From Hymenobacter nitidus (lineage in GTDB: Bacteria; Bacteroidota; Bacteroidia; Cytophagales; Hymenobacteraceae), in contig NZ_JAJADQ010000007.1 of NCBI RefSeq assembly GCF_020447315.1, forward strand, positions 248,001 through 312,000: a stretch of DNA of 64,000 nt. Direction: 5' to 3'. The position numbers were made by a program, and so were the translations under genes. The notes beneath the pieces were generated by a model that was given only the letters and a program-made list of their open reading frames with translations, had not been told where the DNA came from and did no database searches. Of the stretch, positions 50,645-59,476 are shown piece after piece (the first letter of the stretch is position 1; each line of letters begins with the position of its first letter).

Positions 50645-53600
50645 ATGAAGCAACTTGCTTTTGGGTGGCTATGCGCGGTGGTGTTGGGACTCAGTGCCCC
50701 CGCGTGGGCTCAACAAACGAAAACCCCTGCCAAGCAGGCGCCCGCAGCGCCGGTGGCTCCTGCGTTGCCCAAGTTTACGGGCAAGCTCTCCAAGGAACCC
50801 GCGCAGTTCATCATCGACGTGCAGTCGATGATGGTGGCAACCAACAACGCGGCGGCCAAGGCCACTGGGGCCCGGCTGCAGCAGCTCTGGGCCAGCAACA
50901 AGCTCACAGCTACCCAGCAGGCGCGCATTGTGGAGATTTCGCAGCAGATGCTGGTGCGCAAATACAAGCCGCAGCCCGCCATTGCCGGCTTCTACCAGGG
51001 CATCACGGCCGGGGCTACCGTGCACAACTTCTCCGACAAGCAGATGGACGATTTCCTGGAGGTCGTGGTGAAAACCGTGAACCGGGAGGCTCTGGCCAAT
51101 GCCGAGAAGTTCCTGGTCAGCTCCGGCGAGTTTCTGAATTCCAAGACCCTCTATAAGTCGCGCTACAACACCCTGCGCGTCATCGGCGGCACGTTCAGCT
51201 TCAGCTACAACGAGACGGACATGCCCCAGCCAACCCCGGCCCCGCGCCCCGCGGCGCCGGCTGCGGCTGTCATCACTCAGCCTTTGAACACCGGTACGGC
51301 TAAACCTGCTGCCAAGCCGGCGCCCAAGAAGAAGAGCAGCGACGGCTGGGACACCGGCGACGTGTGGAACACCGGCAGCGACGACGGCTGGGGCACGCCC
51401 AAGAAAAAAACGACGGCCAAAGCTCCCGCCAAAGCCACTACGGCCCCGGCGGCAGCGCCCGAGCCCGAACCCGCCTTTGACTCGGCCCCGGCCTACTACG
51501 ATACCTACGTAGCCCCGGCTACGCGCGGCCCGGTGATGCTGATTAAGGACGCGGACCTGTTTATGGCGACGGCCGGCGACTCTATTTTCCTGCGCAAAAC
51601 CAGTGGCGTGGTGGTGCCCGGCACCAACCGCTTCATCGGGCAGGGCGGGCAGTATGTGTGGTCGGTAAACCAGAACCTGGTGACGGCCGACCTGGTGAAC
51701 TACGACTTCGACATGAGCAAGGCCGAATTCACGGCCCAGCCCGTCACGCTGACGTACCCGGCCGTACTGGAAGCCCCGATTCAGGGCGCGTTTTCCTACA
51801 AGAGCGTGAAGAAAAAGACCGGAGCCACCGATACCGGCTACCCGCGCTTTATTTCCCTGACCAACGATGCCCGCGTAAAGAACATTGGCGAGAACATCCG
51901 CTACTTCGGGGGCTTTTCGCTGGCCGGCAGCCGCACGCTCTCGGCCTCGCTCGACGGCAGCCTCTCGCGCATTATTGTGGACGTAGATGGCAAAACCAAG
52001 TTCCGGGCTTCGTCGCGGGCCTACCTGCTCGGCGATACGCTGATTTCGGCCGACCGCGCCGCCGTGACCATCTTCCAGGACAAGAGCGACTCGCTGACGC
52101 ACCCCGGCGTGAAGCTGCGCTACTCCAAGAGCCGGCAGGTGCTGCAATTGGCCCGTGAGGATGGCCTCTACAAAACCACGCCCTACACGGACTCCTACCA
52201 CCAGATGGAAATTGCGACGGAGCTGCTGACCTGGCCGCTCAAGACGCCCTACATCAACCTGGCCATCCTGACCGCCAAAAATCAGGTAACGGCCAACTTC
52301 GAGTCGAAGGAATTCTATACCAACACCCGCTACCAGCAGATTAAGGGCATTAATAAGCTGCACCCGCTGCAGCTGGTAGTGGGCTATAGCCAGCAGAATG
52401 GCAACGCCAAAACCTTCACGGTGCAGGACGTAGCCACGGCCCTGAAGGTGAAAGAGCCCAACGTGCGCTCGGCCGTAGCCGGCCTGGCCAAGGACGGCTA
52501 CGTGCAGTGGAACCCCCAGACCGAGCAAATCGTGCTGCTGCCCAAGGCCATGCACTACGTGAATTCGTCGCGGGGCAAGAAGGACTACGACCACATTGCC
52601 ATTCGCTCCCTGTCGCCCTCGGGCAAGAATGCCACGCTGAACCTGGCGACCAACGACCTGATTGTGCGGGGCGTAGACCGGTTCAACTTCTCCGACGACT
52701 CCATTACGGTGTTCGTGAAGCCCGACAGCAGCATCATCCGGATTCAGAAAAACCGGGGTGTGCTCTTCAACGGCACCGTGGTAGCCTCGGCCTTTATCTT
52801 CAAGGGCAAGGAGTTCAAGTTCGACTACGACGGCTTCTACGTGGATCTGGTCAAGATTGACTCCATTATTGTAAAGGGCAAGGGCTCGAAAGGCTCGGTA
52901 ATGAAGGCCCGCAAGGAAACCGACTTCGCCCTGACCAACAAGAACAAAACCTCGGCCGGCCGCCTCTACATCAACGCGCCCAACAACAAGTCGGGCCGCA
53001 AGCGGCTGGGGGCCTTCCCCTCGTTCGATGCCAGCACCGGAGCTTACGTGTTCTTCAACAAGCCCGAAGTACTGGGCGGCGCCTACGACACGACGGTCTA
53101 CTTCGACATTCCGCCGTTTAAGATTGACTCACTCAATAACAAGAACCGCTCGGCTGTCGGCTTCAAGGGCACCTTTGTGTCGGGCAACATCATGCCCGAG
53201 TTCAAAACCAAGCTGAGTCTGCAGGACGATGGCTCCCTGGGCTTCGTGTACGACGTGCCCAAGGAGGGCTTCCCGCTGTATGGGGGCAAGGCCAAGCTGT
53301 TCAATAAAGTCGTGATGAGCAACCGCGGTATTCAGGGTGTGGGCGAGGTGAAATACCTGACCGGCGACCTGTTCAGTGACCAGTTCATCTTCTACAAAGA
53401 CTCGGTAGTAACGGTGGGTAAAACCGCGACTATTGCCGCCGGGCCGCTCAACGGGGTGGAATTTGCCAAGGTGTCGCTGTTGCCCGGCTACCAAATGAAG
53501 TGGGTAGTGAAGTCGGATTCGATGTACTTGAGCACGCCCCGCGACGGGCAGCCGATGAAGTTCTACGCCGGCGACCATAACTACAAAGGCACCGCCATTC

Positions 53601-55990
53601 TGACCCCCGGCGGCCTCTACGGCGATGGCCGGATGGACGGCCCACAGTCGTTTATCCGCTCCCGCCAGTTCGTGTTCAAGCCCAGCAGCTACACGGGCAA
53701 GAAGTCGACGCTGAGCATCAAGTCGGCCGAGCCGAACAAGCCCGCCCTGACGGCCAACGAGGTTGCCTTCAAGTACGACATCAAGCAGGGTTTCGCCGAC
53801 TTCTCCCGCGAGGAGGGCAGCAAGGCCAGCATCGATTTGCCGTACTCGGAGTACCGCACCACGCTTAGCGGCGGTAAGTGGGACTTCAAGAAGAAAATAG
53901 TGCAGATGCGCGTAGCCGCCGGTGCCGACTCGTCGCGCTCCTACTTCTACTCCACCAAGCCCGAGCAGAAAGGCCTGAAGTTCCGGGCCAGCACGGGCCA
54001 GTATGACCTGAGCCGCTACCGCCTCATTGCCGGCGGCGTGCCCTACATTGCCGCCGCCGACGCCTGGATTGAGCCCGACAGCAACAAGGTGTATGTGCTG
54101 GCCGGCGCTCAGATGCGCGCCTTCCAGAATGCCCGCATCACGATGGACACCCTGGCTAAGTACCACAACCTGTACAAGGGCGAAATCAAGATTCAGTCGC
54201 GCACCTCGTTTATGGGCAATGCCCTGTACAGCTACAAGAACGCCTCGGCCGATTCCTTCGCCATCAAGTTCACCAACTTCGCCGTCGACTCGGCGGCGGT
54301 GCTCGGTGGCCGGGGCAAGGCCCTGGCCGGCAAAGGGGGCAAAGGCATCCTGAAGAAGAGGGACGACGAGGGTACACCGTTCGCGCCGCCTACCACGGCC
54401 GTTGCCACCATTCAGGCCACCGACAAGTTCCACCTGGCGCCCCGCATTGCCTACCGCGGGGCCGTGAACCTGAACTCGCAGAAGCGCGGCTTCACCTTCG
54501 ACGGCCAGAGCCGCCTGGAGTTCAGCAAGAGCGCGGCGGCCTCGGAGTGGTTTCCGGTGCAGGACAGCATTGACCCCAAAGGCATCCGCATCAAGCTCAT
54601 GGAGCCCAAAACCGACGATGGTACGCCCATGGTATCGGGCTTCTATCTCTCCGATGCTACGGCGAAGGTGTACCCGCTGTTCGTGGCCGCCAAGCCCGGT
54701 ATTACCGATATGAACCTGTATCAGGTCGACGGTATTCTGAGCTTCGATTCTAAAAAGGGCGACTACACCATCACCCGCAACGACCTTTCGGACCCGAACG
54801 TGTACGAGGGCAGCGTGATGACCCTGCACGACTCAACCGGCGCCATCGACTTCCGGGGCAAGGTGCAGCTGGTCAATTCCAACAAGGACTACACGGTGCA
54901 GTCGGCGGCGGTGGGCTATGCCAAACCCGACAGCAGCATCTACCACCTCGATACCTTCATGACCTTCGACATCAACCTGCCCGAAAAGGCCGTCGAAGCC
55001 ATGGGAACCGATATGGCCACCAACACCAAGGGCCTGAGTGAAGCCCTGGACGGCTCGCCGGCCCTGATGTACAAGATGGGCGAGTTCATTGGCAGCAAAG
55101 GCGTGCAGAGCTACATGGACCGCAAAGGTGGCTACACGCCGCTGCAGAAAGTGTCGGCCAAGTTCCTGCACACTCTCGTGCTGAGCAAGGTTGATCTGCG
55201 CTGGTCGGAGAAGTTCAAGGCCTGGTACTCGGTGGGTAAGATTGGCCTGGTGAGCGTTGGTAAGAAGGACATCAACGCCATGATTGACGGCTACATCGAA
55301 ATCAAAAAGGAAAGCACCGGCGACGCGGTGGAAATGTACCTGGAGGCCGAGCCCCAGACCTGGTACCACCTGCGCTACTCCAACAACGTGCTGCTAACCA
55401 AAGCCCAGCACGGCTCTTACGACGAAATCGTGGGCTTCAAGGCCAAAGGCGACTACAACACGGCCACGGAGTACGGCTTCTACCTCGGCGACGAGCAGGA
55501 GAAGGACCTCTTCACCCGCCACTTCCGCAAAGACTACCTCGGCGACAACAGCAAGCCCAAAGCCGCGCCGCCCCGTCCCGTGAGCAACGGCAACTTCGAC
55601 TTCATGGAGGACAACAAGAAGAAGAAAAAGAAGGAGAAGGATGCCGCCTTCGACGACGGCAGCCAGCCCGCCGCCGATGCCCCGGTGGAGGAGTCTTCGT
55701 CCAAGAAGAAAAAGAAGGACAAGGATGCCGCCGCGGCTGATGCTGCTGCCGACCCCGCTGCCGCTCCGGCCGAAGACACCGGCAAGAAGAAAAAGAAGGA
55801 CGCCACCGAGCAAGCCGCCACCCCCACCGACCCACCCGTGGACCAGGGCAAGACGGCCGCCGAAATGAAGAAAGAAGAAGCCGCCAAAGCCAAGGAGGCC
55901 GAGAAGCTCAAGAAAGAAGAGGAGAAGAAGGCTAAGGAAGCCGAGAAAAAGAAGAAGAAAAACGAGGACGACCCCTTCGGCGACTCATAA
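50645..55990 (+). CDS. 1781-residue exported protein of unknown function with a Lys-rich tail
   Basis: A signal peptide (LAFGWLCAVVLGLSAPAWAQ) is followed by a helical N-terminal part (about 35-185), a low-complexity linker with DDGWGTPKKK (about 215-285), and a very long beta-rich core (about 290-1575) of short strands such as FDYDGFYVDLVKIDSIIVKG and YKGTAILTPGGLYGDGRMDG. The last 160 residues are a Lys/Ala/Asp-rich coil with runs of five or six Lys. No transmembrane helix after the signal, no T9SS tail and no enzyme motif was recognised. It is 29 bp behind prmA and ends at a strong terminator, so co-transcription with prmA is likely. It is likely periplasmic or surface-associated. Confidence 0.75.
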   Translation: MKQLAFGWLCAVVLGLSAPAWAQQTKTPAKQAPAAPVAPALPKFTGKLSKEPAQFIIDVQSMMVATNNAAAKATGARLQQLWASNKLTATQQARIVEISQQMLVRKYKPQPAIAGFYQGITAGATVHNFSDKQMDDFLEVVVKTVNREALANAEKFLVSSGEFLNSKTLYKSRYNTLRVIGGTFSFSYNETDMPQPTPAPRPAAPAAAVITQPLNTGTAKPAAKPAPKKKSSDGWDTGDVWNTGSDDGWGTPKKKTTAKAPAKATTAPAAAPEPEPAFDSAPAYYDTYVAPATRGPVMLIKDADLFMATAGDSIFLRKTSGVVVPGTNRFIGQGGQYVWSVNQNLVTADLVNYDFDMSKAEFTAQPVTLTYPAVLEAPIQGAFSYKSVKKKTGATDTGYPRFISLTNDARVKNIGENIRYFGGFSLAGSRTLSASLDGSLSRIIVDVDGKTKFRASSRAYLLGDTLISADRAAVTIFQDKSDSLTHPGVKLRYSKSRQVLQLAREDGLYKTTPYTDSYHQMEIATELLTWPLKTPYINLAILTAKNQVTANFESKEFYTNTRYQQIKGINKLHPLQLVVGYSQQNGNAKTFTVQDVATALKVKEPNVRSAVAGLAKDGYVQWNPQTEQIVLLPKAMHYVNSSRGKKDYDHIAIRSLSPSGKNATLNLATNDLIVRGVDRFNFSDDSITVFVKPDSSIIRIQKNRGVLFNGTVVASAFIFKGKEFKFDYDGFYVDLVKIDSIIVKGKGSKGSVMKARKETDFALTNKNKTSAGRLYINAPNNKSGRKRLGAFPSFDASTGAYVFFNKPEVLGGAYDTTVYFDIPPFKIDSLNNKNRSAVGFKGTFVSGNIMPEFKTKLSLQDDGSLGFVYDVPKEGFPLYGGKAKLFNKVVMSNRGIQGVGEVKYLTGDLFSDQFIFYKDSVVTVGKTATIAAGPLNGVEFAKVSLLPGYQMKWVVKSDSMYLSTPRDGQPMKFYAGDHNYKGTAILTPGGLYGDGRMDGPQSFIRSRQFVFKPSSYTGKKSTLSIKSAEPNKPALTANEVAFKYDIKQGFADFSREEGSKASIDLPYSEYRTTLSGGKWDFKKKIVQMRVAAGADSSRSYFYSTKPEQKGLKFRASTGQYDLSRYRLIAGGVPYIAAADAWIEPDSNKVYVLAGAQMRAFQNARITMDTLAKYHNLYKGEIKIQSRTSFMGNALYSYKNASADSFAIKFTNFAVDSAAVLGGRGKALAGKGGKGILKKRDDEGTPFAPPTTAVATIQATDKFHLAPRIAYRGAVNLNSQKRGFTFDGQSRLEFSKSAAASEWFPVQDSIDPKGIRIKLMEPKTDDGTPMVSGFYLSDATAKVYPLFVAAKPGITDMNLYQVDGILSFDSKKGDYTITRNDLSDPNVYEGSVMTLHDSTGAIDFRGKVQLVNSNKDYTVQSAAVGYAKPDSSIYHLDTFMTFDINLPEKAVEAMGTDMATNTKGLSEALDGSPALMYKMGEFIGSKGVQSYMDRKGGYTPLQKVSAKFLHTLVLSKVDLRWSEKFKAWYSVGKIGLVSVGKKDINAMIDGYIEIKKESTGDAVEMYLEAEPQTWYHLRYSNNVLLTKAQHGSYDEIVGFKAKGDYNTATEYGFYLGDEQEKDLFTRHFRKDYLGDNSKPKAAPPRPVSNGNFDFMEDNKKKKKKEKDAAFDDGSQPAADAPVEESSSKKKKKDKDAAAADAAADPAAAPAEDTGKKKKKDATEQAATPTDPPVDQGKTAAEMKKEEAAKAKEAEKLKKEEEKKAKEAEKKKKKNEDDPFGDS

Positions 55991-56012
55991 CCTTCTTAGC
56001 TCTCCAAGTTAG

Positions 56013-56052
56013 AACAGCCCCGCCCGGATTCCGGTGCGGGGCTGTTTGTTTG
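56013..56052 (+). terminator. terminator of the 1781-residue protein gene
   Basis: AACAGCCCCGC and GCGGGGCTGTT pair with an inner CCGG stem, followed by TGTTTG, 23 bp after the stop codon. Confidence 0.9.
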
Positions 56053-56083
56053 GGTTAGGTTCAGCTTATCTTATAGATGAGAA

Positions 56084-56184
56084 CGTCATGCTTGATCTGT
56101 CGTCCGCTTGTCGAAGCATCTCTACCGCAGTAGTAATCAGATTTACCATTGCAGTAGAGATGCTTCGATAAGCTCAGCATGACG
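56084..56184. repeat. REP-like inverted repeat, copy C
   Basis: Arms start CGTCATGCT (56084) and end AGCATGACG (56184); the middle shares GAAGCATCTCTACCGCA and GTAGAGATGCTTC with copy B at 16160, with a few changes and an inserted segment on the left arm. Confidence 0.8.
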
Positions 56185-56254
56185 GGTGGGGTTTGTAAAA
56201 TGCACGCTGCGGCGCGGTAAGGCCCAGCTTAGGGGAACAGCGCAACCCGGAAAA

Positions 56255-56289
56255 TTTGCGTACAAGCCTGCCAAAGGCCCTTATCTTTG
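56255..56289 (+). promoter_or_regulatory. promoter candidate for plsY
   Basis: TTTG at 56255-56258 and TATCTTTG at 56282-56289 are separated by 23 bp, slightly longer than the usual Bacteroidota -33/-7 spacing. Confidence 0.45.
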
Positions 56290-56318
56290 GCCGCACCGCT
56301 CTGTTCCGCCCTGTTCCT

Positions 56319-56957
56319 ATGAACCTTCCTATTGTCATTGCCCTGCTCGTGGCCGCCTACCTGCTTGGCTCCATCCCCACCGCCCTGTGGGTCGGGCGCC
56401 GCTTTTTCGGTCTCGACATTCGGGAGCATGGCTCGGGCAACGCCGGGGCTACCAACACCTTCCGGGTGCTGGGCAAAAAGCCCGGCTCCGTAGTAATGGC
56501 CATCGACGTGCTCAAGGGCTGGGCCGCCACTATGATGGCCACCGTCATGCTCAACCAGGGCGCCATCCAGCCCGACCAGCTCCTGTACTTCCAGCTGGCC
56601 TGCGGGGTGCTGGCCGTTGTGGGCCACATCTATCCGATTTTCGCGCAGTTCCGCGGGGGCAAGGGCGTGGCCACGGTGCTGGGCATGATGCTGGCCATTG
56701 CTCCGGCCACGGTGGGTGTCTGCATTCTGGTGTTCCTGGTGATGCTGTTCATCTTCCGCTACGTGTCCTTGGCCAGCATGTCGGCGGGCGTGGCCTTTGC
56801 CCTGCTGCAACTGCTGCCCGCCTTCCGCCCCGACAACGTATTGCTGCTCTACTTCGGCTTCATCCTGGCCGCCCTGCTCATCTACACCCACCGCGCCAAC
56901 ATCGGCCGCCTACGCGCCGGCAACGAAAGCCGCGTGCCGCTGTTCGGGCGGAAGTAG
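56319..56957 (+). CDS. plsY: glycerol-3-phosphate acyltransferase PlsY
   Basis: The 212-residue membrane enzyme (ATG 56319) transfers acyl from acyl-phosphate to glycerol 3-phosphate, the first step of phospholipid synthesis. Motif 1 GSGNAGATNTFRVLGKK and motif 2 FRGGKGVAT are intact, and about five to seven hydrophobic helices flank them. The upstream ATG at 56256 lies inside the promoter region. It stands alone between the repeat copy C and a small hypothetical gene. Confidence 0.97.
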   Translation: MNLPIVIALLVAAYLLGSIPTALWVGRRFFGLDIREHGSGNAGATNTFRVLGKKPGSVVMAIDVLKGWAATMMATVMLNQGAIQPDQLLYFQLACGVLAVVGHIYPIFAQFRGGKGVATVLGMMLAIAPATVGVCILVFLVMLFIFRYVSLASMSAGVAFALLQLLPAFRPDNVLLLYFGFILAALLIYTHRANIGRLRAGNESRVPLFGRK

Positions 56958-56984
56958 GGCAGATACATTTCAAGCCGCAAAGCT

Positions 56985-57359
56985 ATGATCAGTGTACCAG
57001 GGCCATTTACTAGAGCAAAGGAAGCAGCTCTAATCGTCGTTGAAGATGATCATACCGAGCTGTGGTTTATAGTGGCGGATATCAGAAAAGAGTTTCCGGA
57101 GGCTTCCAAAAATGAACTGCAGGAACTGACGAAACGCATAGTCGAGGAACTGATGGCGAACCACGGGGTCAAAATACTGGACGTGGAGACCGAATGGCCC
57201 TTGCCTCTTGATAGCCAACAGGGAGGCCGGATGGTTGACGAGTTATTTTCTAAAATTAAAGATCTGCCTGACATGGGGAACGGGTTCTGGTTGGGCATTC
57301 CTGACCCAGCCCCAGCGGGGCGACATATCGGTAGCACCGCCGATACCCTGAGAATTTAA
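56985..57359 (+). CDS. hypothetical protein whose C-terminus is encoded by a repeat element
   Basis: The 124-residue protein has a soluble mixed alpha/beta part (residues 1-104; IVADIRKEFPEASKNELQEL and VKILDVETEWPLPLDS). The last 16-20 residues (PDPAPAGRHIGSTADTLRI) are coded by a copy of the CCCCAGCGGGGC repeat family that starts at 57309. The base composition is lower in GC than the neighbours, suggesting acquisition. The family was not recognised. The original stop codon was probably lost when the repeat entered. Confidence 0.6.
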   Translation: MISVPGPFTRAKEAALIVVEDDHTELWFIVADIRKEFPEASKNELQELTKRIVEELMANHGVKILDVETEWPLPLDSQQGGRMVDELFSKIKDLPDMGNGFWLGIPDPAPAGRHIGSTADTLRI

Positions 57360-57471
57360 AGCCCCAGCGGGGCGACACAAATCGTTGGTTCGAACGTGTT
57401 GCCCCGCTGGGGCTTTTACCATTCAATTTCAGGTTTTCTTTCTACCGATATGCCGCCCCGCTCGGGCTGGT
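57309..57471. repeat. cluster of four CCCCAGCGGGGC-type repeats
   Basis: Direct copies at 57309-57335 (GCCCCAGCGGGGCGACATAT with CGGTAGC) and 57361-57378, and inverted copies at 57396-57418 and 57440-57471. The second and third make a 16-bp perfect stem (57358-57373 with 57401-57416). Confidence 0.85.
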
Positions 57472-57498
57472 GCCGGCCCTGCAACTTATCAATACCGG

Positions 57499-57669
57499 CT
57501 ACTTCCGCTTGCGCCGCGCCTGGTACCCGTAGAGCGAGTATCCAAAGATAAATACCACCAACAGCGCGAATATCAGGTAGCCCCGCTGCCGTTCGGCCAG
57601 TGAAGCACCACTACTCCCGTGGCCGTAGGAGAAAGGGTTTATACCAAGCATCAGAGTAAGGAAAAACAT
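57499..57669 (-). CDS. small single-pass membrane protein
   Basis: A 56-residue frame with an N-terminal polar stretch, one hydrophobic segment (YLIFALLVVFIFGYSLYGY, about 31-49) and a positive C-terminal tail ARRKRK, the layout of a stop-transfer anchor. The start is ATG at 57669. It overlaps the C-terminal end of another minus-strand open frame (57611-57859) in a different phase, and the repeat cluster lies just beyond its stop. No homologous family is recognised; the composition argues for a true gene. Confidence 0.45.
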   Translation of the reverse strand: MFFLTLMLGINPFSYGHGSSGASLAERQRGYLIFALLVVFIFGYSLYGYQARRKRK

Positions 57670-58091
57670 GTGCTAAAGATACACCAGCAGCTCCCAAACC
57701 AGCTCCCGTAACTCCTGAAGCACCAGCCACTGTAGCGCAACACCTACTTAGGCCACCCGAAACCACCCGCGTAGCCTCCCAAGCCCCGCTCGCCGCGCCC
57801 GAAGCTTCGGAAATACCTCTTTTTATCTCTTCGGTCGTCCTTTCCAGCGCTTTGGTCATCCTGGATGAGGCTTCGAGCGGGCTTGATGGACCTTCGGGTG
57901 GGCTGCCATAGGCTTCGGGTATTCTTGTTACGGCTTGGGTCGGGCTGGCTGAGACTTCGGTGAGTCTTTGCGGGGCTTCGGGTGGGGTGTGGGGGCTAGG
58001 ATAGGCGGGTGAAAAAGAATAGCTTACACCCAGCCGACTATCGGTGTGGTAGCCGGATTATTCTTTTTCTAACCCTATTATCTGTTGTTGT
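57670..58091. other. degenerate repeat-rich stretch without a convincing gene
   Basis: The region carries a loosely repeated GCTTCGG/CCGAAGC motif at irregular 20-30 bp intervals (57865-57990). On the minus strand a frame of about 148 codons runs from near 58056 to 57611 with peptide repeats like PEA/SEAS; its first part, GYHTDSRLGVSYSFSP, looks like the last strand of an outer-membrane barrel. An internal ATG at 57859 opens an 82-codon frame. None has clear support as a functional gene; a remnant of an outer-membrane gene joined to repeats is possible. Confidence 0.5.
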
Positions 58092-58775
58092 ATGAATGCC
58101 AAGAATCCCGTGGCCGAGTATCCTTTTACCCAAGCCGAGCTGTGGCAGCGCTGCCTCGACGTGCAACCCTCCCTGGACCGCGACGCTGCCGTGCTGGCCG
58201 GGCGCGGCGTGACGGCGGCCCGCATCAATAAGCTGAAGGCCGACACCGCCGAGTTTGGCGAAATGGAGCCTGATACGGTGCTGGTGCAGGAAGGCGCCGC
58301 CGTGACAGAAGAAAAAGATGAGGTAGCCGAGGCCCTGCAAACCAGCATGCAGCAGGTGATAAGCATTATCGGGCTGAAGGATGAGCCGCGCACAGCCCGT
58401 TACAAGCGTTTTGGCGTGTCGGACGTGATGAACCTGCCGGAAGCTAAGCTGCACCTGGCCGCTACCATGCTGGTGAAGCAGGGCCGCAAGTACCTGGAGG
58501 AATACCAGGCCGAGGGCCTGACGGCGGCTATGCTCGATACCGTGGAAAAGAACAACGCGGCCTTCGTGGAGGGCCTCACCGAGCGTAAGGAAGCCGAAAA
58601 CACCCGTAGCGGGGCCACCCGGGCCCGGGTGCTGTTCGGCAACGGCCTCTACCGGCAGTTGGTGCAGCTCTGCGCCGCCGGCAGTTCCTACTGGAAGCTG
58701 ACCGATGCCACCAAGGCCCGCGAATACGTGGTAGATGCTTCGGTGGCGGAGCCCACGGAGGCCCGCCCGAACTGA
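58092..58775 (+). CDS. hypothetical helical protein
   Basis: The 227-residue protein is cytosolic and almost entirely alpha-helical by composition (Ala, Glu, Lys, Leu). It contains LAGRGVTAARINKLKADTAE and the Gly-rich short segment IIGLKDEPRTARYKRFGV. The sequence resembles conserved Cytophagales proteins of unknown function often found next to mobile or repeat-rich areas, but no domain name is certain. It follows the gene-poor patch and ends at a terminator. Confidence 0.7.
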   Translation: MNAKNPVAEYPFTQAELWQRCLDVQPSLDRDAAVLAGRGVTAARINKLKADTAEFGEMEPDTVLVQEGAAVTEEKDEVAEALQTSMQQVISIIGLKDEPRTARYKRFGVSDVMNLPEAKLHLAATMLVKQGRKYLEEYQAEGLTAAMLDTVEKNNAAFVEGLTERKEAENTRSGATRARVLFGNGLYRQLVQLCAAGSSYWKLTDATKAREYVVDASVAEPTEARPN

Positions 58776-58789
58776 GCGGCCGAAAAGCC

Positions 58790-58826
58790 AAACGCCCCGG
58801 TTGCCTTGCGGCGGCCGGGGCGTTTT
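58790..58826. terminator. terminator between convergent genes
   Basis: AAACGCCCCGG and CCGGGGCGTTT form a perfect 11-bp stem with a loop of about 14 nt and a T at each end. Confidence 0.85.
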
Positions 58827-58843
58827 GGTAAAAGGGCGGTGGG

Positions 58844-59476
58844 CTAGAAGCTGTAGCCCACCGCCAGCAGGCCGTGGTACCAGGAGCCGGGGCCGGCCAT
58901 ATACCAGTCAAAGTCGCCGCCCAGAAAGCTTCTTTCCTCAAATTCGGCCTCGTTGTATTGGGACTTGGGCCAGGCGTAGTAGCGCACTCCGAGCATAATA
59001 TCCATCGAAAGATGATTGCTGAAGGCCTGTCTTAGGATGGGGGTGCGGTAGCCCAAGCCGGCACCACCGCCAACTCCCAGGCCGCGCCACCGGTAGTCGA
59101 TGGGAGCGTACCCATCCTGCCGGCCATTCTTGGCATAGATGGTCAGATGCTGGTCGTGCTGGTATACGGCCGCCTGCACTTGGTAATACAGCCCGAAAGG
59201 GGCCTGCTTTCGTAACCAGGGAGCCTGCCGCTTCACGTACCGCCGGCCCAGCACCGTCACGTTCCAGCCTTTGTACCGCCCGTTGAAGCCAGAATAGTTG
59301 GCACCCTGAATGCCCAGGCTGTAGGAGTCGTTCAGGAGCCGCTCGTAGCCTACCTGCTGCTTGTAGAACGCCTCGGCGGGGGAGGCCCAGATGGTGTTGC
59401 GCACCCGGGTTGAGTCCTGGGCCTGGCTGGTAGCGGCAGTGAGGCTGAGCAGGGCAGCAAGGGCGAGGGGTTTCAT
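58844..59476 (-). CDS. outer-membrane protein of unknown function
   Basis: From ATG 59476 the protein has 210 residues with a signal peptide (LALAALLSLTAATSQAQ) and a C-terminal strand HGLLAVGYSF with a terminal Phe. Alternating strands such as YYQVQAAVYQHDQHLTIYAK and GGAGLGYRTPIL suggest a beta barrel, of the kind grouped as DUF3575-like in Bacteroidota. It is convergent with the hypothetical protein and divergent from the dipeptidase. No function can be given. Confidence 0.7.
   Translation of the reverse strand: MKPLALAALLSLTAATSQAQDSTRVRNTIWASPAEAFYKQQVGYERLLNDSYSLGIQGANYSGFNGRYKGWNVTVLGRRYVKRQAPWLRKQAPFGLYYQVQAAVYQHDQHLTIYAKNGRQDGYAPIDYRWRGLGVGGGAGLGYRTPILRQAFSNHLSMDIMLGVRYYAWPKSQYNEAEFEERSFLGGDFDWYMAGPGSWYHGLLAVGYSF

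Noticed and set aside
57611..57859. An 82-residue minus-strand frame with glycine-zipper-like sequence
   Set aside because: It lies in repeat-rich DNA, overlaps a better small membrane protein frame and has no recognised family, so it is described only as part of the island.
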